64,000 nucleotides of DNA from Paragonimus skrjabini miyazakii (GCA_014338405.1 JTDE01000454.1:1-64000); one strand, 5' to 3'. Numbered from the stretch's first letter, positions 36,546-48,740 are shown. A program made the numbers and translations. The notes: a model not told the origin generated them from the letters alone.

Positions 36546-36908
36546 ATGCACCAACATTTGGGTAGATTGCAACCTACAGAAATTAACGAAGGCAGATCAG
36601 GTGTACAGTGTTCATATCAATATGATACGTCTGATATCCACGCCCATGCTTATCGTTCAGGAAATAGTGGAGAATATCTTCGCATCTGCATGTTGGGCCA
36701 ACAGACGAGGTTGACGAAATCAGTAGCCGTTGAAATAAAAGCAGTCGGACGAAATAACTTCAATACATGGTCTGGATAGCGGTTAAGTTATAGTGGATCC
36801 CAGCAGATTTACTGGAGCCTATCAAGGTCGGATGACCAACGGACATTCTTGGATTTGGGCACACTTGATGGATTTAAAAGCAACCTTGGACTCAGAATAA
36901 CAAATTAA
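36546..36908 (+). pseudogene. Decayed ORF, about 120 codons with one internal stop
   Basis: The frame runs from ATG MHQHLGRLQPTEINEG through HAHAYRSGNSGEYLRICM and SVAVEIKAVGRNNFNTWSG to a TAG (36777-36779), then continues in the same frame with RLSYSGSQQIYWSLSRSD and FLDLGTLDGFKSNLGLRI to TAA. One stop in 121 codons is far below chance in this composition, so this is probably a former coding segment. It lies 175 bp after the PLE fragment on the same strand and might belong to that element, but no PLE motif was recognised. Confidence 0.4.
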
Positions 36909-37810
36909 TGTTATTTGCCTCCCCTGAACGGAACAGAAATTATTTATTCGCCTAATTTATGACTGATACCACCTAAGGGTACAGCATATGCAACAGTCAG
37001 CGTCACCAACAGCATCATGTTTCAGTTGACGTTCTCAAGGTCAGTGCAAAAATACAGGTTACTCAGAACACTAGCATCATCTCTAGTTGATTGCCCTTGT
37101 ATACGATCCCTAAGAAGCGGGTCTTCCTGATGCCACTTCTCAAAGGCAACTTTATAACAAGTGATGTAAGCCAAAACCGTAAATCGAACTAACCCACTAA
37201 TACCCTGCAGTTAAATGTTTGTTACTCACTACAACTAGAACTGTCGTTCACGTTGATTTTCTGTCTTGGATATCACGTCAGCTGTCGTTTTATCCGCGGC
37301 TAAGGTGATGAATTTATAAGTATGACAAGTCGACGTCAATAAAAACAAATATCTGAACATACTCTTATATAGCTGTTGCACCCAACAAAGCAACATACAG
37401 TGACAGCAAATTGAATGGAACGAAATTTCATTGCAGGATATATCATGGAAACTGGTCACGTTTTTGATCCTCCAGCCCATTTTATGTGGCATTCCGCAAC
37501 CAGAATCGGAACCCGCTGGTGTTTTTCTCCGAAGCAGTGTTAGTCACTGTCAGCCTGTCAACCTTGTGCGTTTAAAACCTTTTGACTCAGGTGGTTTAGT
37601 TGCGTTCTTCTATGCAAAGCCCACCATTTAAGCTTTTCTACTGTTGTTGCTTTCTCACCATTTACATGTATAAACATGCGTTAGGTTTGCGGCTAAGGCG
37701 ATTGAGATGTAAGATTGAGATGTAACTCCTCTTCATCTGTGAACTGGGTCAAGGGAACGAATTGATTCAAGTTTACTATGCAAATTTAACGACATGTGTT
37801 GAATCAACAC

Positions 37811-37871
37811 ATTATTATTAATTCCTGGGTTAAGCCACAACGAGTTAAAAACCAAAAGAGTTATCGGTTTC
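37811..37871 (+). repeat. Left arm of an inverted repeat around a hammerhead-like core
   Basis: ATTATTATTAATTCCTGGG, TTAAGCCACAACGAG and CCAAAAGAGTTATCGG recur inverted at 37981-38043 with a few substitutions. The arms are about 62 bp and the spacer about 109 bp. Confidence 0.7.
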
Positions 37872-37876
37872 GCAAC

Positions 37877-37907
37877 GTTTCGACCTTCTCGGAGAGCCTT
37901 TATCAAG
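37877..37907 (-). ncRNA. Degenerate hammerhead-like core between inverted arms
   Basis: On the minus strand: CTTGATAAA, a stem starting GGCTCT and returning AGAAGGTC with CCG at the loop, then GAAACG. The first core box deviates from CUGANGA (a T inserted and G changed to A), so cleavage is unlikely. As at 29.3 and 60.8 kb, an extra A sits between the first box and stem II, which looks like a family feature. The minus-strand frame 37733-37945 runs through the ribozyme-like core. Confidence 0.4.
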
Positions 37908-37980
37908 CGATTTAAATCAGAAAATTTACAGTGCACAAGCTTCAAATTAGGCAGTCAACAACTAGCACATGTTTGTGTGT

Positions 37981-38043
37981 TTCACCGATAACTCTTTTGG
38001 TTTGTACCTCGTTGTGGCTTAACCAAGGAAGTAATTAATAATG
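37981..38043 (-). repeat. Right arm of the inverted repeat
   Basis: TTCACCGATAACTCTTTTGG, CTCGTTGTGGCTTAACC and TAATTAATAATG mirror 37811-37871. Confidence 0.7.
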
Positions 38044-38049
38044 AACATT

Positions 38050-41000
38050 AGCACAACGCATAATATGTTTTCCCATATCCCTTCCGTTTATGGTTCGGAA
38101 GTACAACACATTATTACATATTTGTAACTGGCGCTACGCAAAGCGGCTCTTACCATTTTTTACATGACATTCAGTTAACAATGAATTCTCGATGCCACAA
38201 TAGCTCTAGAATGCTTGTCGTGTGTACCAGTATAAGAGTCCACGTTGAACAATCGTACACATTAATGTTTTTTTCAACGGTAGGAGCTGAATTCATCAAG
38301 ACGTGGGGGGAAGTTTGTCGACATGTACGACACTATATTGACCGGAACCATAGATTAGACAACTGCTGTATCTCTTGACACTGTCAAGCTTGGTTTGAGT
38401 ACGACGCGCCATAAGCACAAACGTCTCGAGAACAGAAATGACTTCTGATTTTTTGAAGGTGTAAGCTGGATAACACGAGCACCTTTGGTATTGCATTTAC
38501 CAAGTTTCAAATAACAGAACTGCATGGGGTCATACCAAAGCCCAACGGTGATGATCAATACATAAAACATACCTTTACATTTGTCACCTGAAGGAGGCGT
38601 GAATAATATAGCTGGTAAGGTCGAATTCCCATTGGGAGTGGAACCTAGGCCACAAAATTTCGAATCACCACCTATCCTGATCGGTGAACTACAAAAAAGT
38701 GGACTGAAAGATCAGTAGTCTTGAATTAAAAATGACGACAGTTGGATTATTTTTCAGTCAGTATCACATAAGTCTACCAAGACATTTCAAATACAAAGGG
38801 AGAAAGATGTGTGCATTAGGCATAACTGACACTGGGATCATGACATCACAATGTTCATTGCTTGGTTGCATACTGTAATCCGTTTTTGCACAGGATAAAA
38901 ATTAAATTTAAAGTTTAGATTATTTCTTTTTTTTGTTTGGTAATTATTAAGAGTGTTGCAAAATAAAATACAATTAAGTTGTTCGAATAGATCTGTAACC
39001 GAGTGGTTATTTGCCTTTAACCATAAAAAAATAGTCTGAAGCTCAGCATGTACGCTGTTAGTCGACAAGTCAATTCACCGTGCTTGTTTGTTTCAGATCA
39101 CAAAATCGTGTTTAGTCTCTGACAAAAAACATATGTTGTGGTTACACCTGGAAGTTTTTCACATTACCGTTGTCACGTTTAAAAAAACAATTCTAAATGA
39201 ATTTCGTGAGTCCACGCCCTCCGCTAACAGTAAAAAACCTTCCTCCGTAGAGTAAAACCAGTTAACATTTTAAAGTGAAATACGAAATGAAATATTCTTC
39301 AATCTCCCGTAAGGTGAAGATAGATCACGTGGGTTTCGGACTGTCATTACCACATTCCGCTCGTCAAGCTCTGATAGAAATCTGGTAATTTCTTGTCCAA
39401 CAGCAATCTATTGCTACAATGTTTTCCGTGGCGGATGTATAACCTAACTGATAGAAATATAGTTTATGTTGGCTGTTTTGAAAAAGTCTCATGGTAAAAG
39501 TAGTAAGAGTCAGATAACATAACTCGCAATGAACTCTCTGATTTTCAATCTGTTTACTTTTGAAAAACAGCAGGTATGATTAACGGACATCGGGTTAAGT
39601 CGCAGAAATAATAGTTACAGTAAACAACACGCGGTCAGTACTCCAGTAAACTCGGATGTATGGTTTTGATCAAGAACTCTGAGAAACGGCTGTCAAACTG
39701 TCTGTTCTTATAAGCTACCGTGATAATCCAGTTTTTTAACATACCACTATAGAGACCATATTATTGGACTTATTTTCTTTTACGCTATGAAGGATCATCT
39801 CAAGAAGGTATTTGGGATAGAGCTGTAGTTTCCCCAAACGGTCTTGAAAGCGAACATATGTAGCGCTCCAAGGAAAGTTTAGTCAAATTCCAACAGACAC
39901 TTCTTGTGAATTAGTATAGCCATTAAAGGACATGGGCACGTGTTGGTAACGAGGAAGTAGTCGCGCCATGTCTGAATCAGTCATTGAGACTAGGAACCAC
40001 AAAGGCACTTAAGTGCAAGTAATCGCATTAAGCAATTTAATGAGGGGTAGGGGATTTTAATACACAAAAGTTGGTGTAACAAACAGCAAACGATCTACGG
40101 ATCAAGTGGCATACATGACTGAGATATAACTGTGAACGGTATGAATCGCTCATGCGAACGCGATATATGGAGTCGAAGCGACTTAAATAATGTCTAGTTA
40201 CTGCCTGTTCTTTTAGGCTTAAACTTGGGTTTCAATAGTGTTTAGCCATAGCAGCTGCCATATTTACTGCGCTTCAACATCACTTCAAAAATCCTCCGGA
40301 AAATGTTCAATGGATCCATTGAACTCCCTGCTCTAGAGAAATGTTAAGAGCTCCCTGTTGACAAAACGGGTTAGTGAATTATTTAGCTATTTACACGCTG
40401 CCTTGATTGGAGTGTGGTTAAGTGGCTTGTGATTCTGTCAACGTACCAGTAACTCCACGCACCATCAACTCTGTAAACCATAACTGTTTTGGCCAGTACA
40501 GCATTTTAGTCCATTCAAAACATGGGAGGGGAGCGGTTTGCCTAGTTCAAACCTCTACTGAGTATATAAGGTAACGTGAAAAACTACGTACTTAACGGGG
40601 AAAATTTGTCGGAAGCACGCTACCAGTTTTGTAGCAATTGTCACCCACTAGGTAGGCGTACTCGGAGATATACGATTATACAACCTGCTGTAAAAGGGAC
40701 AGCTGTTGAAAGGTAGAGATAATTCACGTGCAGGAAAACATCCGCATTGCGTCTGTGATGAAAAGCACAACTGAATTGCAAATGAGTTATTATCTGCAAA
40801 GTCTTATGATCCCGACTGAGCAAATGTCTATTACGATTACAGTTACCTCCACAGTAGAGACAATGTATTAGTTATCTGGAGGCCACTTTCATGTGAGCTA
40901 ATAAACATAATTTTGCTTCTCAGAGAGTCAAAATGCAGGCGTGTGAGTACAATTGCAGATGTAATCTGTCGATCCGGTAAATGACCCAGTAAAATTATTT

Positions 41001-42540
41001 ATTTATGTAAGCGATTAAATGCGACTGACGCTTAAGCCGGCTTATCTTTCTTGTTCTAAATCGTATCCAATAAGCTCTGTCCAGTTAGAGCTCACACACT
41101 GCTTGTATCGATCTTTACTGTAGAAGTTGAACTCCCTTCCCATTGATTGATAGACAAGCAAACACTTCTGACTGTCATTGCTCTCTTGTTAATCTCCGCC
41201 TAGTCATCACATATGAACTTTCAGGTGACATATTAACTCACTAGGCTAAACGTTGCAAAGTCGTACAGTGAAACAGGAACAAGGTTGAATACTCTCTTAA
41301 CGGACGCTTTCAATGCTACCATGAAACCGGCTGAGTAACCGTTGATAAGTGCATTAGATTACTAAGTAAACTATGCAGAAGATGCGTTTATTTACGAGTT
41401 TACTTTATTGTTGTTTGCATTATCTGAAGTAATATGAGTGACACGTGCTAATAAGCGACAAAACGCGTGTAACATTGACGAAGCGAAATTATCAGACTGT
41501 GTACTTAAATTGCAAAACCGAATTATTAACCGAGAAACACCCACAACTCAAGAGCAATGGAAATTTTCATAATTAAAAGGGAAGTACTTGACTTCTTCCT
41601 CCTCTTTCCTCATTTATTATAAATCTTTGTGAGCACTATTCTTCAGTTAAACATTAAAGTTAATTATTTGGTGAGCTAATGTTCAATCCACAAGTGATTG
41701 GCAATCCCAAAGGAACAAGCATTAAACCCATGAATAAAGGTTTTAATTGTGGAAAAAAATCAGACAAAAGCTAGCAGGATCTATTGTTATTCCACGAAAT
41801 TCACTCAAACAAACGTGTTCAGAAAAAAGTCTGAGGTGCCAAATTGTAACTGTTCAAATTTGTAATCGTTTTACCAAGTTTGTTTTATTTTCACTCAACA
41901 CCTATGATGTACTTCTGTGTGTTATTTAAACTCTTGTTTTTTAATGTATTGGATGAATTTCACGCGCGACGAGTTACCCGATTACATTATTTTATACACA
42001 AGCATGAACCAGTTTTATTGGAGGTAAATGACTTTCTGTGTACCACTTGTCCGTAGTATCCGCCATCACGAGTCACACAAAATTTAGAATTGGCTTTAAT
42101 GAACAAAAGACGTAAAATAAAACAATTTTTCATGCTACCTCAGTGATAATAAGTCGTCTGCATAAAATGAGAAGAGTTTGATCACATCGAAAACTTCTTC
42201 GTTTGGTCGTCATTCATGTTATCTTCTAATACCTTCAGTATGAAGTTATTTAGCTGTCATGCGCTCACCTAAAAAAATCAAATGCTCAAGGTATTCTTAA
42301 CAAAGTTTTGCCTGTGTTATAACAACTTTGAAATTTGATATGAAAACAAGGCATTGCTTACAAACAAATCATGAGCGGTGATTTGTAGACGACATTCGGC
42401 CGCAGACTTGACGGCTATAGTATTCTACTAGTCTTTTTCCAGTTCGATATAACAGAATTACCAAACGACTTATACAGCGATGAAACTTGAGGCCCGGGTA
42501 AGCTAAGCTGAGAACATAAATCATTTCTCAAATATTTTCA
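38050..42540. other. No recognisable gene
   Basis: No frame with recognised homology. The minus frame 38838-39068 (STNSVHAELQTIFLWLK) and plus frame 41747-41929 are composed plausibly but lack splice support. The 38.58-38.68 kb patch contains GGTCGAATTCCC, a B-box-like word, without an A box. Confidence 0.4.
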
Positions 42541-42546
42541 TAAAAA

Positions 42547-42741
42547 TCAATCTTGAGGAATAAACGAGAACAATTTGCGGAATAACCCCACTGAAGTTTG
42601 CATGTTCCGCTTTAAAAAACGCTTAAAATCTGCGAGCGTAGACAATTTCAGATTGTGGTCCAACAGAATCTCGTCTGTAGAGTCGCACTTACGAAGACCG
42701 ACTAGATTCCTTATGAGTGGAGATTGTCCAGTTAAGTGCAA
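42547..42741 (-). pseudogene. Possible LINE RT C-terminal end (CR1/Jockey-like), weak
   Basis: The minus-strand peptide includes TDEILLDHNLKLSTLADF and KRFLKRNMQTSVGLFRK. In CR1/Jockey-type LINEs the ORF ends in a block of the form LPxxVVxAxSVxxFKxxLDxxL, and DEILLDHN...LSTLADFKRFLKR has that rhythm. No WNxLP block or other RT motif was seen, so the call is tentative. A Gypsy-type reading (LADFKRFL...FRKLFSFIP) is an alternative. It lies immediately next to the RTE piece on the same strand. Confidence 0.22.
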
Positions 42742-42758
42742 GAGCCACTATGAAGTGG

Positions 42759-42949
42759 CTCGCACCTTACGCCAGTCTGCAGCAGCGTCGGCAAACAGTG
42801 CTCGGTGTGGCAAGCGACTGACTGGCAACCTTAGTACATGACCTAACCATCTAAGTCTGTGCAAGTTTAGTGGTTGAACAAAAGAACTCGTTCGACGATC
42901 ATTGTCAAACACCCACTTCCTAACCTCCTCGTTGCTCACTCGCTGATGA
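42759..42949 (-). mobile_element. RTE-like LINE fragment, 191 bp, C-terminal domain
   Basis: The minus-strand frame reads EEVRKWVFDNDRRTSS, FVQPLNLHRLRWLGHVLRL and LPHRALFADAAADWRKVR. It matches 45083-45273 over 191 bp with 9 differences seen by eye (about 95% identity). WLGHVLR and LPxRALFxxxxxxW are signatures of the region after the RT in RTE-like LINEs of flukes. Both ends are abrupt: similarity stops at 42758 and 42950, so this is a short internal piece rather than a 5'-truncated insertion with its own 3' end. Confidence 0.85.
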
Positions 42950-43730
42950 AGTTGGGAAACGTACTGCAGCCGAAAGTTTGCTTGGACAAAGAAATCCTCT
43001 AACTTATACCTTGTTTGTTTAGCTTACAAGAGAAGTTTCGTTCCCAGACAATGGATGCAGTCCACTGACAGGAAATCAGGAATTTTAGGTTCAGAACTAC
43101 AGTCCCTACCAAAGTCGGTGGAGCAGAAATTCAGTGTCTACTATCCAAGTGGAAGAAGTAACTAAGAAGCTTTCTAAATAATTAATGAACCGTCTACTTT
43201 ATCCCTCAGTTTGTGAGAAGGAAACAGTTCTATTGACGTAACCAACTGCGGTGAAGATCAACGAACAAAAATACGCGTGCACGGCTTTCCACATTAGCTA
43301 TGACTTTATATAAACAATCTACTTGTCAGTCTGATATTGCCCTACAGGATAGTCAGCGGAGGCACAATCACATAGAGCATTATGATACCGAGTTCACAAC
43401 ATGCCGACATCAATAGTTTTTAAAAGTTCCGGGTGTCCGATTTCTAGCTGAATAAACCGAGACGAATACTTCTGCCCGTCGAAAATACGGACTGTTTGAT
43501 ACAGGAAACCGGAGAGAAACTTGAGCATAGCCCGTTGAGAAATGTGGCGGTGTATTTCGAATTGAGAAAAATATGTCTCGTAATTACTAACTACTGGACG
43601 TTTTTGTTTGTGTCAGACCACGTTGATCTACACTGATATTGTGTAAGTCATGATCGGTCTGTTGGTCAACCGGACTGTATACAGATTAGTATTTTGAAAG
43701 GATAGGTTAAAAAATATTAACTTATTGACA

Positions 43731-43806
43731 AATGGTAGGCTAAGTTGATCAAATTGAACTGCACATTTCTCAAAATTGATTGCAGCGGTTACATTCGAGT
43801 GGAAAT
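43731..43806 (-). repeat. Probable degenerate copy of the ATC-tailed repeat
   Basis: On the minus strand GCTGCAATCAATTTTGAG and GTTCAATTTGATCAACTT align with GCTGCGATCAATTGTGGG and GTTCAATCTATATGAAAA of the 62.6-kb copy. The ATC tail is not preserved. The minus-strand frame 43628-43912 overlaps it. Confidence 0.35.
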
Positions 43807-43809
43807 TCC

Positions 43810-44597
43810 AATCAGCTTCGTTCTTACACAAGCACAAGGTTCGAGTTTCGTTTGTGTTCGATCCCGTCAATAGTGCACACTTTTTCATCATAAGAACTTG
43901 AACTCCATTCACGATTTCATGCCTTGGTTAAACACCACAAGTAAAAAAATCAGGTCAAACCATTGTTGATACCGTAGTGCCATTCGAATCAATCTCTATC
44001 ATAAATTAATTGCAATTGCAAACGGAAGGTCTCATGAAATCAAAGCTTAAAAATTTAGATTGGGCCCAGTGGACACAGTTTATACGGGAAGTATCTCACT
44101 ATTGTAGGTAACATTTGACCATCAGACATTTTGGATGACATTCAGGTGAGTTGTCTTTAAAAGAACTGTAAGCTAGATACACTCAAATTATCATTAATTG
44201 CTTTATATCATCCTCCAGATTTAAAATTTTTCTTCCACAATTTACCAGTTTATCCGCATTGTTGTTAGTCTTGGTTTTATACATTCTTCACTTCATACAG
44301 ATAGGGACAAACAGGGACTAGATATGCTTACAAATACACCCAGTATGCATATTCGAACATACCAGCCAACGTTATGTACACAAAAGTGGTTGAGACAACC
44401 TTTCAGGTTTGCGTACATCCTGACGCAGACTACCAGTTAGGAGGGTACTGGGACCAAGAAGTTTTCTTACGAAGTAAAACTTGGTAAACACGCCTCAATT
44501 AAGCAACACCGCTTAGTTCTTCTTGTTTAATGAGTAATATAAATAAACTTCTCTGTGAGTAACTTCAATGCCCGCTGTAGGTCAAGGATCAAAATCA
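43810..44597. other. No recognisable gene
   Basis: AT-rich sequence between the degenerate repeat and the 3' end of the RTE copy; nothing recognised. Confidence 0.45.
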
Positions 44598-45530
44598 CGA
44601 CTCATCATCATCATGGTCATCACAGACAGCAGTGCATCAGTGTTTCACACTGAGGCTTAACTGTCACACAACCACGAAAGAAAAAAATCTGTATAGGAAG
44701 AGAAGAAAAAAGGAAGGGGAGGGGCATGGAACTTGACTACTAAAAATGGCTACGTCGATATTCAAACATAAAACAGCAAGGCGCCCACTCCATGCAAACA
44801 AACAACCGAGCTGTAAGTGAAAATAAGGCGTCATCAGCAAGACAGCTTCCTCACGGCTTTCACTGCCAAGCGTCATTAAATGCATTCGCTTCACAGACAA
44901 CTCGGCCAAACAACGAGAACACTCACGCCACTGAGCTCAGCCGCCATCTCACTTAACGTCTCCAGCCACCGTGAGCCACTGTGAGTCGCGATGGCCCCAT
45001 CCCGGGAGACAAACCTGCTCTACAATGACCAACCCCTTTGTGAATGATTTCATTTGTCTACGCCAGGTCATCATCTGTCCATCTCGCACCTCACGCCAGT
45101 CTGCCGCAGCGTCGGCAAACAGTGCTTGGTGTGGCAAACGACTAACTGGCAACTTTAGTACATGACCTAACCAACTAAGTCTGTGCAAGTTTAGTGGCTG
45201 AACAAAAGAACTCGTTCGACGATCATTGTCAAACACCCACTTCCTAACCTCCTCGTTGCTCAATCGCTGATGACATCCGATACGAGCAACTCGACGCAGA
45301 CATCGGTGGTCAAATACCTGAAGACGGTTCACATCCTCTACCCTGAGTGGCCAGCTTTTGTTTCCGTAATGTAATATAGCCCTAACTGGTGTCTGATATA
45401 CACGACCCTCAAGTTTCAAAGAAATACCTCCCAGTCAGCATAGATGTCTCAAATTACCGAACACCGCCCTAGCCTTAGAAATACGCGCCTCTATTTCATT
45501 CCCTACACCTCAGGTCCCGAAAAGCTGACA
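44598..45530 (-). mobile_element. RTE-like LINE, 5'-truncated, with 3' UTR and microsatellite tail
   Basis: Read on the minus strand, it starts near 45530 with GVGNEIEARISKARAVFG, then NLRHLC and an in-frame TGA, LEGRVYQTPVRAILHYGN, WPLRVEDVNRLQVFDHRC, LRRVARIGCHQRLSNEEV, WLGHVLKL, ADWREVRDGQMMTWRRQ and LPGWGHRDSQWLTVAGD. The frame closes at 44949, but two small shifts restore EMAAEL and QWRECSRCLA, the usual last block (ending near 44880). About 260 bp of 3' UTR follows, ending in a (TCA)n tail on the plus strand (44602-44614). RTE-type LINEs end in short tandem repeats rather than poly(A). The endonuclease and RT catalytic domains are absent, as expected for 5' truncation during reverse transcription. 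Confidence 0.88.
44602..44614. repeat. (TCA)n tail of the RTE copy
   Basis: CTCATCATCATCATGG, with a further GTCATC just inside it. It marks the 3' terminus of the LINE on the minus strand. Confidence 0.65.
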
Positions 45531-48500
45531 GGATTACTCAAGACGATGTGGTCGAAATTGAATGTACTAGCCTGGTGTACTTCATAAAATACCAGATGAC
45601 CAGAACATAGCTGTACGTAGGTGACCCGAAATATTTTCTAGCTCCGAATTATTTACAAATTAGGTTATTTGTTTTGTATGGTCCTCCCAAGAATAGCGAG
45701 GGACCAGCGTGTTATCACAACATACGAAGGAAAAAAAAGCTTTTTAGTAAGGTTGATTTTACTGAGATCAGCCTTCAAATTGCAGGCCACTTGCTTAACT
45801 CGATGTTGGCGGGTATATTACTCGATTATTAGGCCGTTTTACGTTAAGGTTTTGACAATGAACGCTTCTGGACTGATCCCCGAACTGCCCGAAGAACATT
45901 TACACCGCATAATCTATGATGCTCAAAGGATTATTCCTGCCTGCCAGCAGAGTACTTAAAATGTTCAGTAGTAATCGTCGAGGTTATCAACACCTGCAGA
46001 ACATCAATAGTTGATAACAAAACGGCTTCATTGCGAATTATAAGGAATAACTGCAAATTTGAGTGAAATCGTTCCATCCAGGATTCCCGCACAAGGATAG
46101 TTGGAAACACTGTTCAGCAAAGCAGCATAGAGTAGTCCGTGCATCCAAACTGGTGTAGTTTCGAGATGAAATTACTCATTTTTATGGCAGTGTTCCATCA
46201 AAACTCGCATTTTACCCTCAGGATGGGAAGCTCAGCTGATCATTTGGGAAATCTGGAAGTTAATCATACGTATATAAATATCTCTCGAGCAAGATTGTAT
46301 AAATTTTTGCCGCGGTTTTTTACATCAAAGCACTTTTCCTATCGTCACATGCCATTTCGGCCAACTCCCTATACCACTTGCCACATTTCAGTGCACTTGT
46401 CTGGCAAATGCTGTGCGGGTCGAGTGAGTTGCCTTCAATATTGGATTCAGAGGATTCTGTCCAATAAACACATTGATGCTGATCCTAAAGGCTGATTAGT
46501 TAGGGCATACACAGAGAGCATTGCTTATCTCCACTTGTCGAAACCAGTATGTTCACGTTGGAAGAAAATACACTTTTTAGTCAGCCTGTTTATAACATCA
46601 TGATAGTTAGTGAGTATCGTTACAGTGCGGGACGCTCAAATGTTCGTTTCAGTCAGTTGGATCATGCGATTCAACCTTACACGTTTCATTCACAAATCAG
46701 GGCAGTGACTGAGCATACTATAAAGCAAACATTTCACAAACGATCATACACTGAGTTAGACTATTCGAAAGAATTATTTTACATAATCGTGTCAGAAATA
46801 GGCAAAGAAGCAGCCATGGAGATTTAGACGTTCGAAACGATGGCGCAAATATTAAGCCTTAATTTGGCTCGGAAGCTTTTCATACCTTAGATGGAATAAA
46901 CAGATACACACGGACATGGCAGCTAAACACAAATTGAAAAGTTCTGAGGTGGTGTGTGAAAAGGAGATAAACAACAGATTTCTCCCGAAAGATGCTTTGC
47001 GGTCGATTATCAAGCATCTTTACCTAAGCAGAACGTTCATCAGCTTGCGATTCGACAGTTTGTGATTGTTTGCTGCCTTTTGTTCCGAAAGAGGTGATTT
47101 GTAAATTAGGTTCCATACGTCTAACTGTTAGTGTTAGTAACTTTTGAAAAATTGCCCAGTATATCTGATTATGAGTAACGAGAGTTTGAAAAGCAGTTAT
47201 TGGATAAAGTCAAAACATTGTATCATCTTTACTTGGTCACTGAACAGAATAAGAAACAGATATTTCGTCCTTTTTCTCCTCATTGTTGGTGCCTGCATGC
47301 AAATGTGTGATACATTTCTGATTGTCACAAAACTGCTAGAAGAAAAACATTTGTGTGCCGATATTTCAATTCAAACTTCTGACATCAGAATATAACGTGG
47401 AATAGAACGTACCCGGACTATTTTTCTACGATCGCGTTTGCATCCAAGATTAACTTGACTGTATCTCGTGACTGATACACGAAAATACAAGTGTAGAGAA
47501 AGCGCTCTATGTAAAACGACTACCTCAAGTTTATCCTCACCAGCTGTCTACTCAAAACCTGAAATAAGCCGTTGGTATCTATCAGAACAGAGCTTGATGT
47601 TAAAAATTTGCTTTACAAAATATAACCCGCCAATCCATTGTTAAGAATAACATAGATTTAAATTGTAAACTGTCGTTGGGCGATTGCATTCTGAATGGTT
47701 CTTTTCTCATGGCGTGATTTGTCTGTAAAACTACTCATTAATACATGCTTGACTGATGAGAAGAAAGCAAAACGTTTTTAATTTCAACTTAATATTGCAT
47801 TAGGAACCCGGTTTTAGATTTCCTAGGGCTGCCTGAACAAGTTCCTCTCTTTGGCGTAATGAATGAGTCACTTTTGTGCCGGTGAACAGAGGCATATCAG
47901 TTAGGCGATTAGTTTGGCGGATAGCATGCTGTGATGCAGATTTAGAATGGTAGAACCACTGTTCATACGAATTCCACCCCTATCCCAAAGCTAGACGCAC
48001 TCCGTTCAGTACCAGCACACTAGCCAGAGTGCAAAGTGATTACCGGATAATTGGCAACACGGGTATTGCTTGATAAGTTGGACATGTCCAAGAATACAAC
48101 GCAGAGCTTGCTGGGGGGCCTTGGTTTCCATGTAATAGTTTTTACCCAAAAAAAGTTTTCTTGCAAGTTTTCTTCCGTAATCTGGCAGAAAATAGCCGCA
48201 TAACTACCCAAAGTATGGTTGATTACCTAAATTTTATTAGAAATTTTGGCAGGGTTTTAAAGAAATTTATCTGCCACGGAATTCAAACAAATTCAGGAGT
48301 ATGTACGTTCAGTAATTGCCGAAGGATACACCAAATTATACCAGGTTCAAAAAACACATCATGGTTGGTTACATTCTGGTATTTCAAATAATTGAAAATC
48401 CCCGCAGAAATCATTGAGAACAATTTTGGTTTCAGTGAACAGAACTGTTTTCGATAAATTCTGATCTTAGGCCGGTACAATTATATATCAAATCAAGAAA

Positions 48501-48559
48501 CTGTAAGAAAAATTATTGATCAAAAATAGTACGAGGCTAAGGTGATTGGTTAAAACACA
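45531..48559. other. No recognised gene; a few coding-like frames
   Basis: Plus-strand frames at 45669-45959 (MNASGLIPELPEEHLHRI), 46139-46495 (118 codons) and 46549-46827 (MFTLEENTLFSQPVYN, DYSKELFYIIVSEIGKE) are composed plausibly, but none has paired splice sites or recognised homology. No repeat was identified. Confidence 0.35.
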
Positions 48560-48740
48560 AACACGACTTCGTTGAGAGACACATTTGATCTCGTAGATTC
48601 TATTTCTGAGCTCAATGTATCAGGCAAGAAAATGCTATCCTTAGACCTTTCGTCCCTATTCACCAATGTCCCCCTGGTCGAAACAACACAATTCTTGTGT
48701 GATTATATCGGCAGTCACCGGATTAACCAAAATTGTTTTC
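48560..48740 (+). pseudogene. PLE fragment: early reverse transcriptase blocks
   Basis: An uninterrupted 60-codon frame reads NTTSLRDTFDLVDSISEL, then KKMLSLDLSSLFTNVPLVE and TTQFLCDYIGSHRINQN. The block LDxxSLFTNVPL, with the first catalytic Asp of the RT palm, is diagnostic of PLEs, and LRDTFDLVDSI matches the FMKDSFELCDIL of the first PLE. It has no ATG or internal stop. The following palm blocks (QxDGxAMGSPLGP, YVDD) do not follow, so only this piece survives. It is closer to canonical here than the first PLE (LFTNVPL against LCTNVPL). Confidence 0.8.

Noticed and set aside
42575..42841. 88-codon plus-strand frame
   Set aside because: Antisense to the LINE fragments on the minus strand.
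42941..42959. CTGATGA near GGGAAAC, checked as a hammerhead core
   Set aside because: No stem II can form between the boxes, and CTGATGA is part of the RTE coding sequence also present at 45.27 kb.
44664..44909. 81-codon minus-strand frame
   Set aside because: Covers the end of the RTE ORF and its 3' UTR; not a separate gene.
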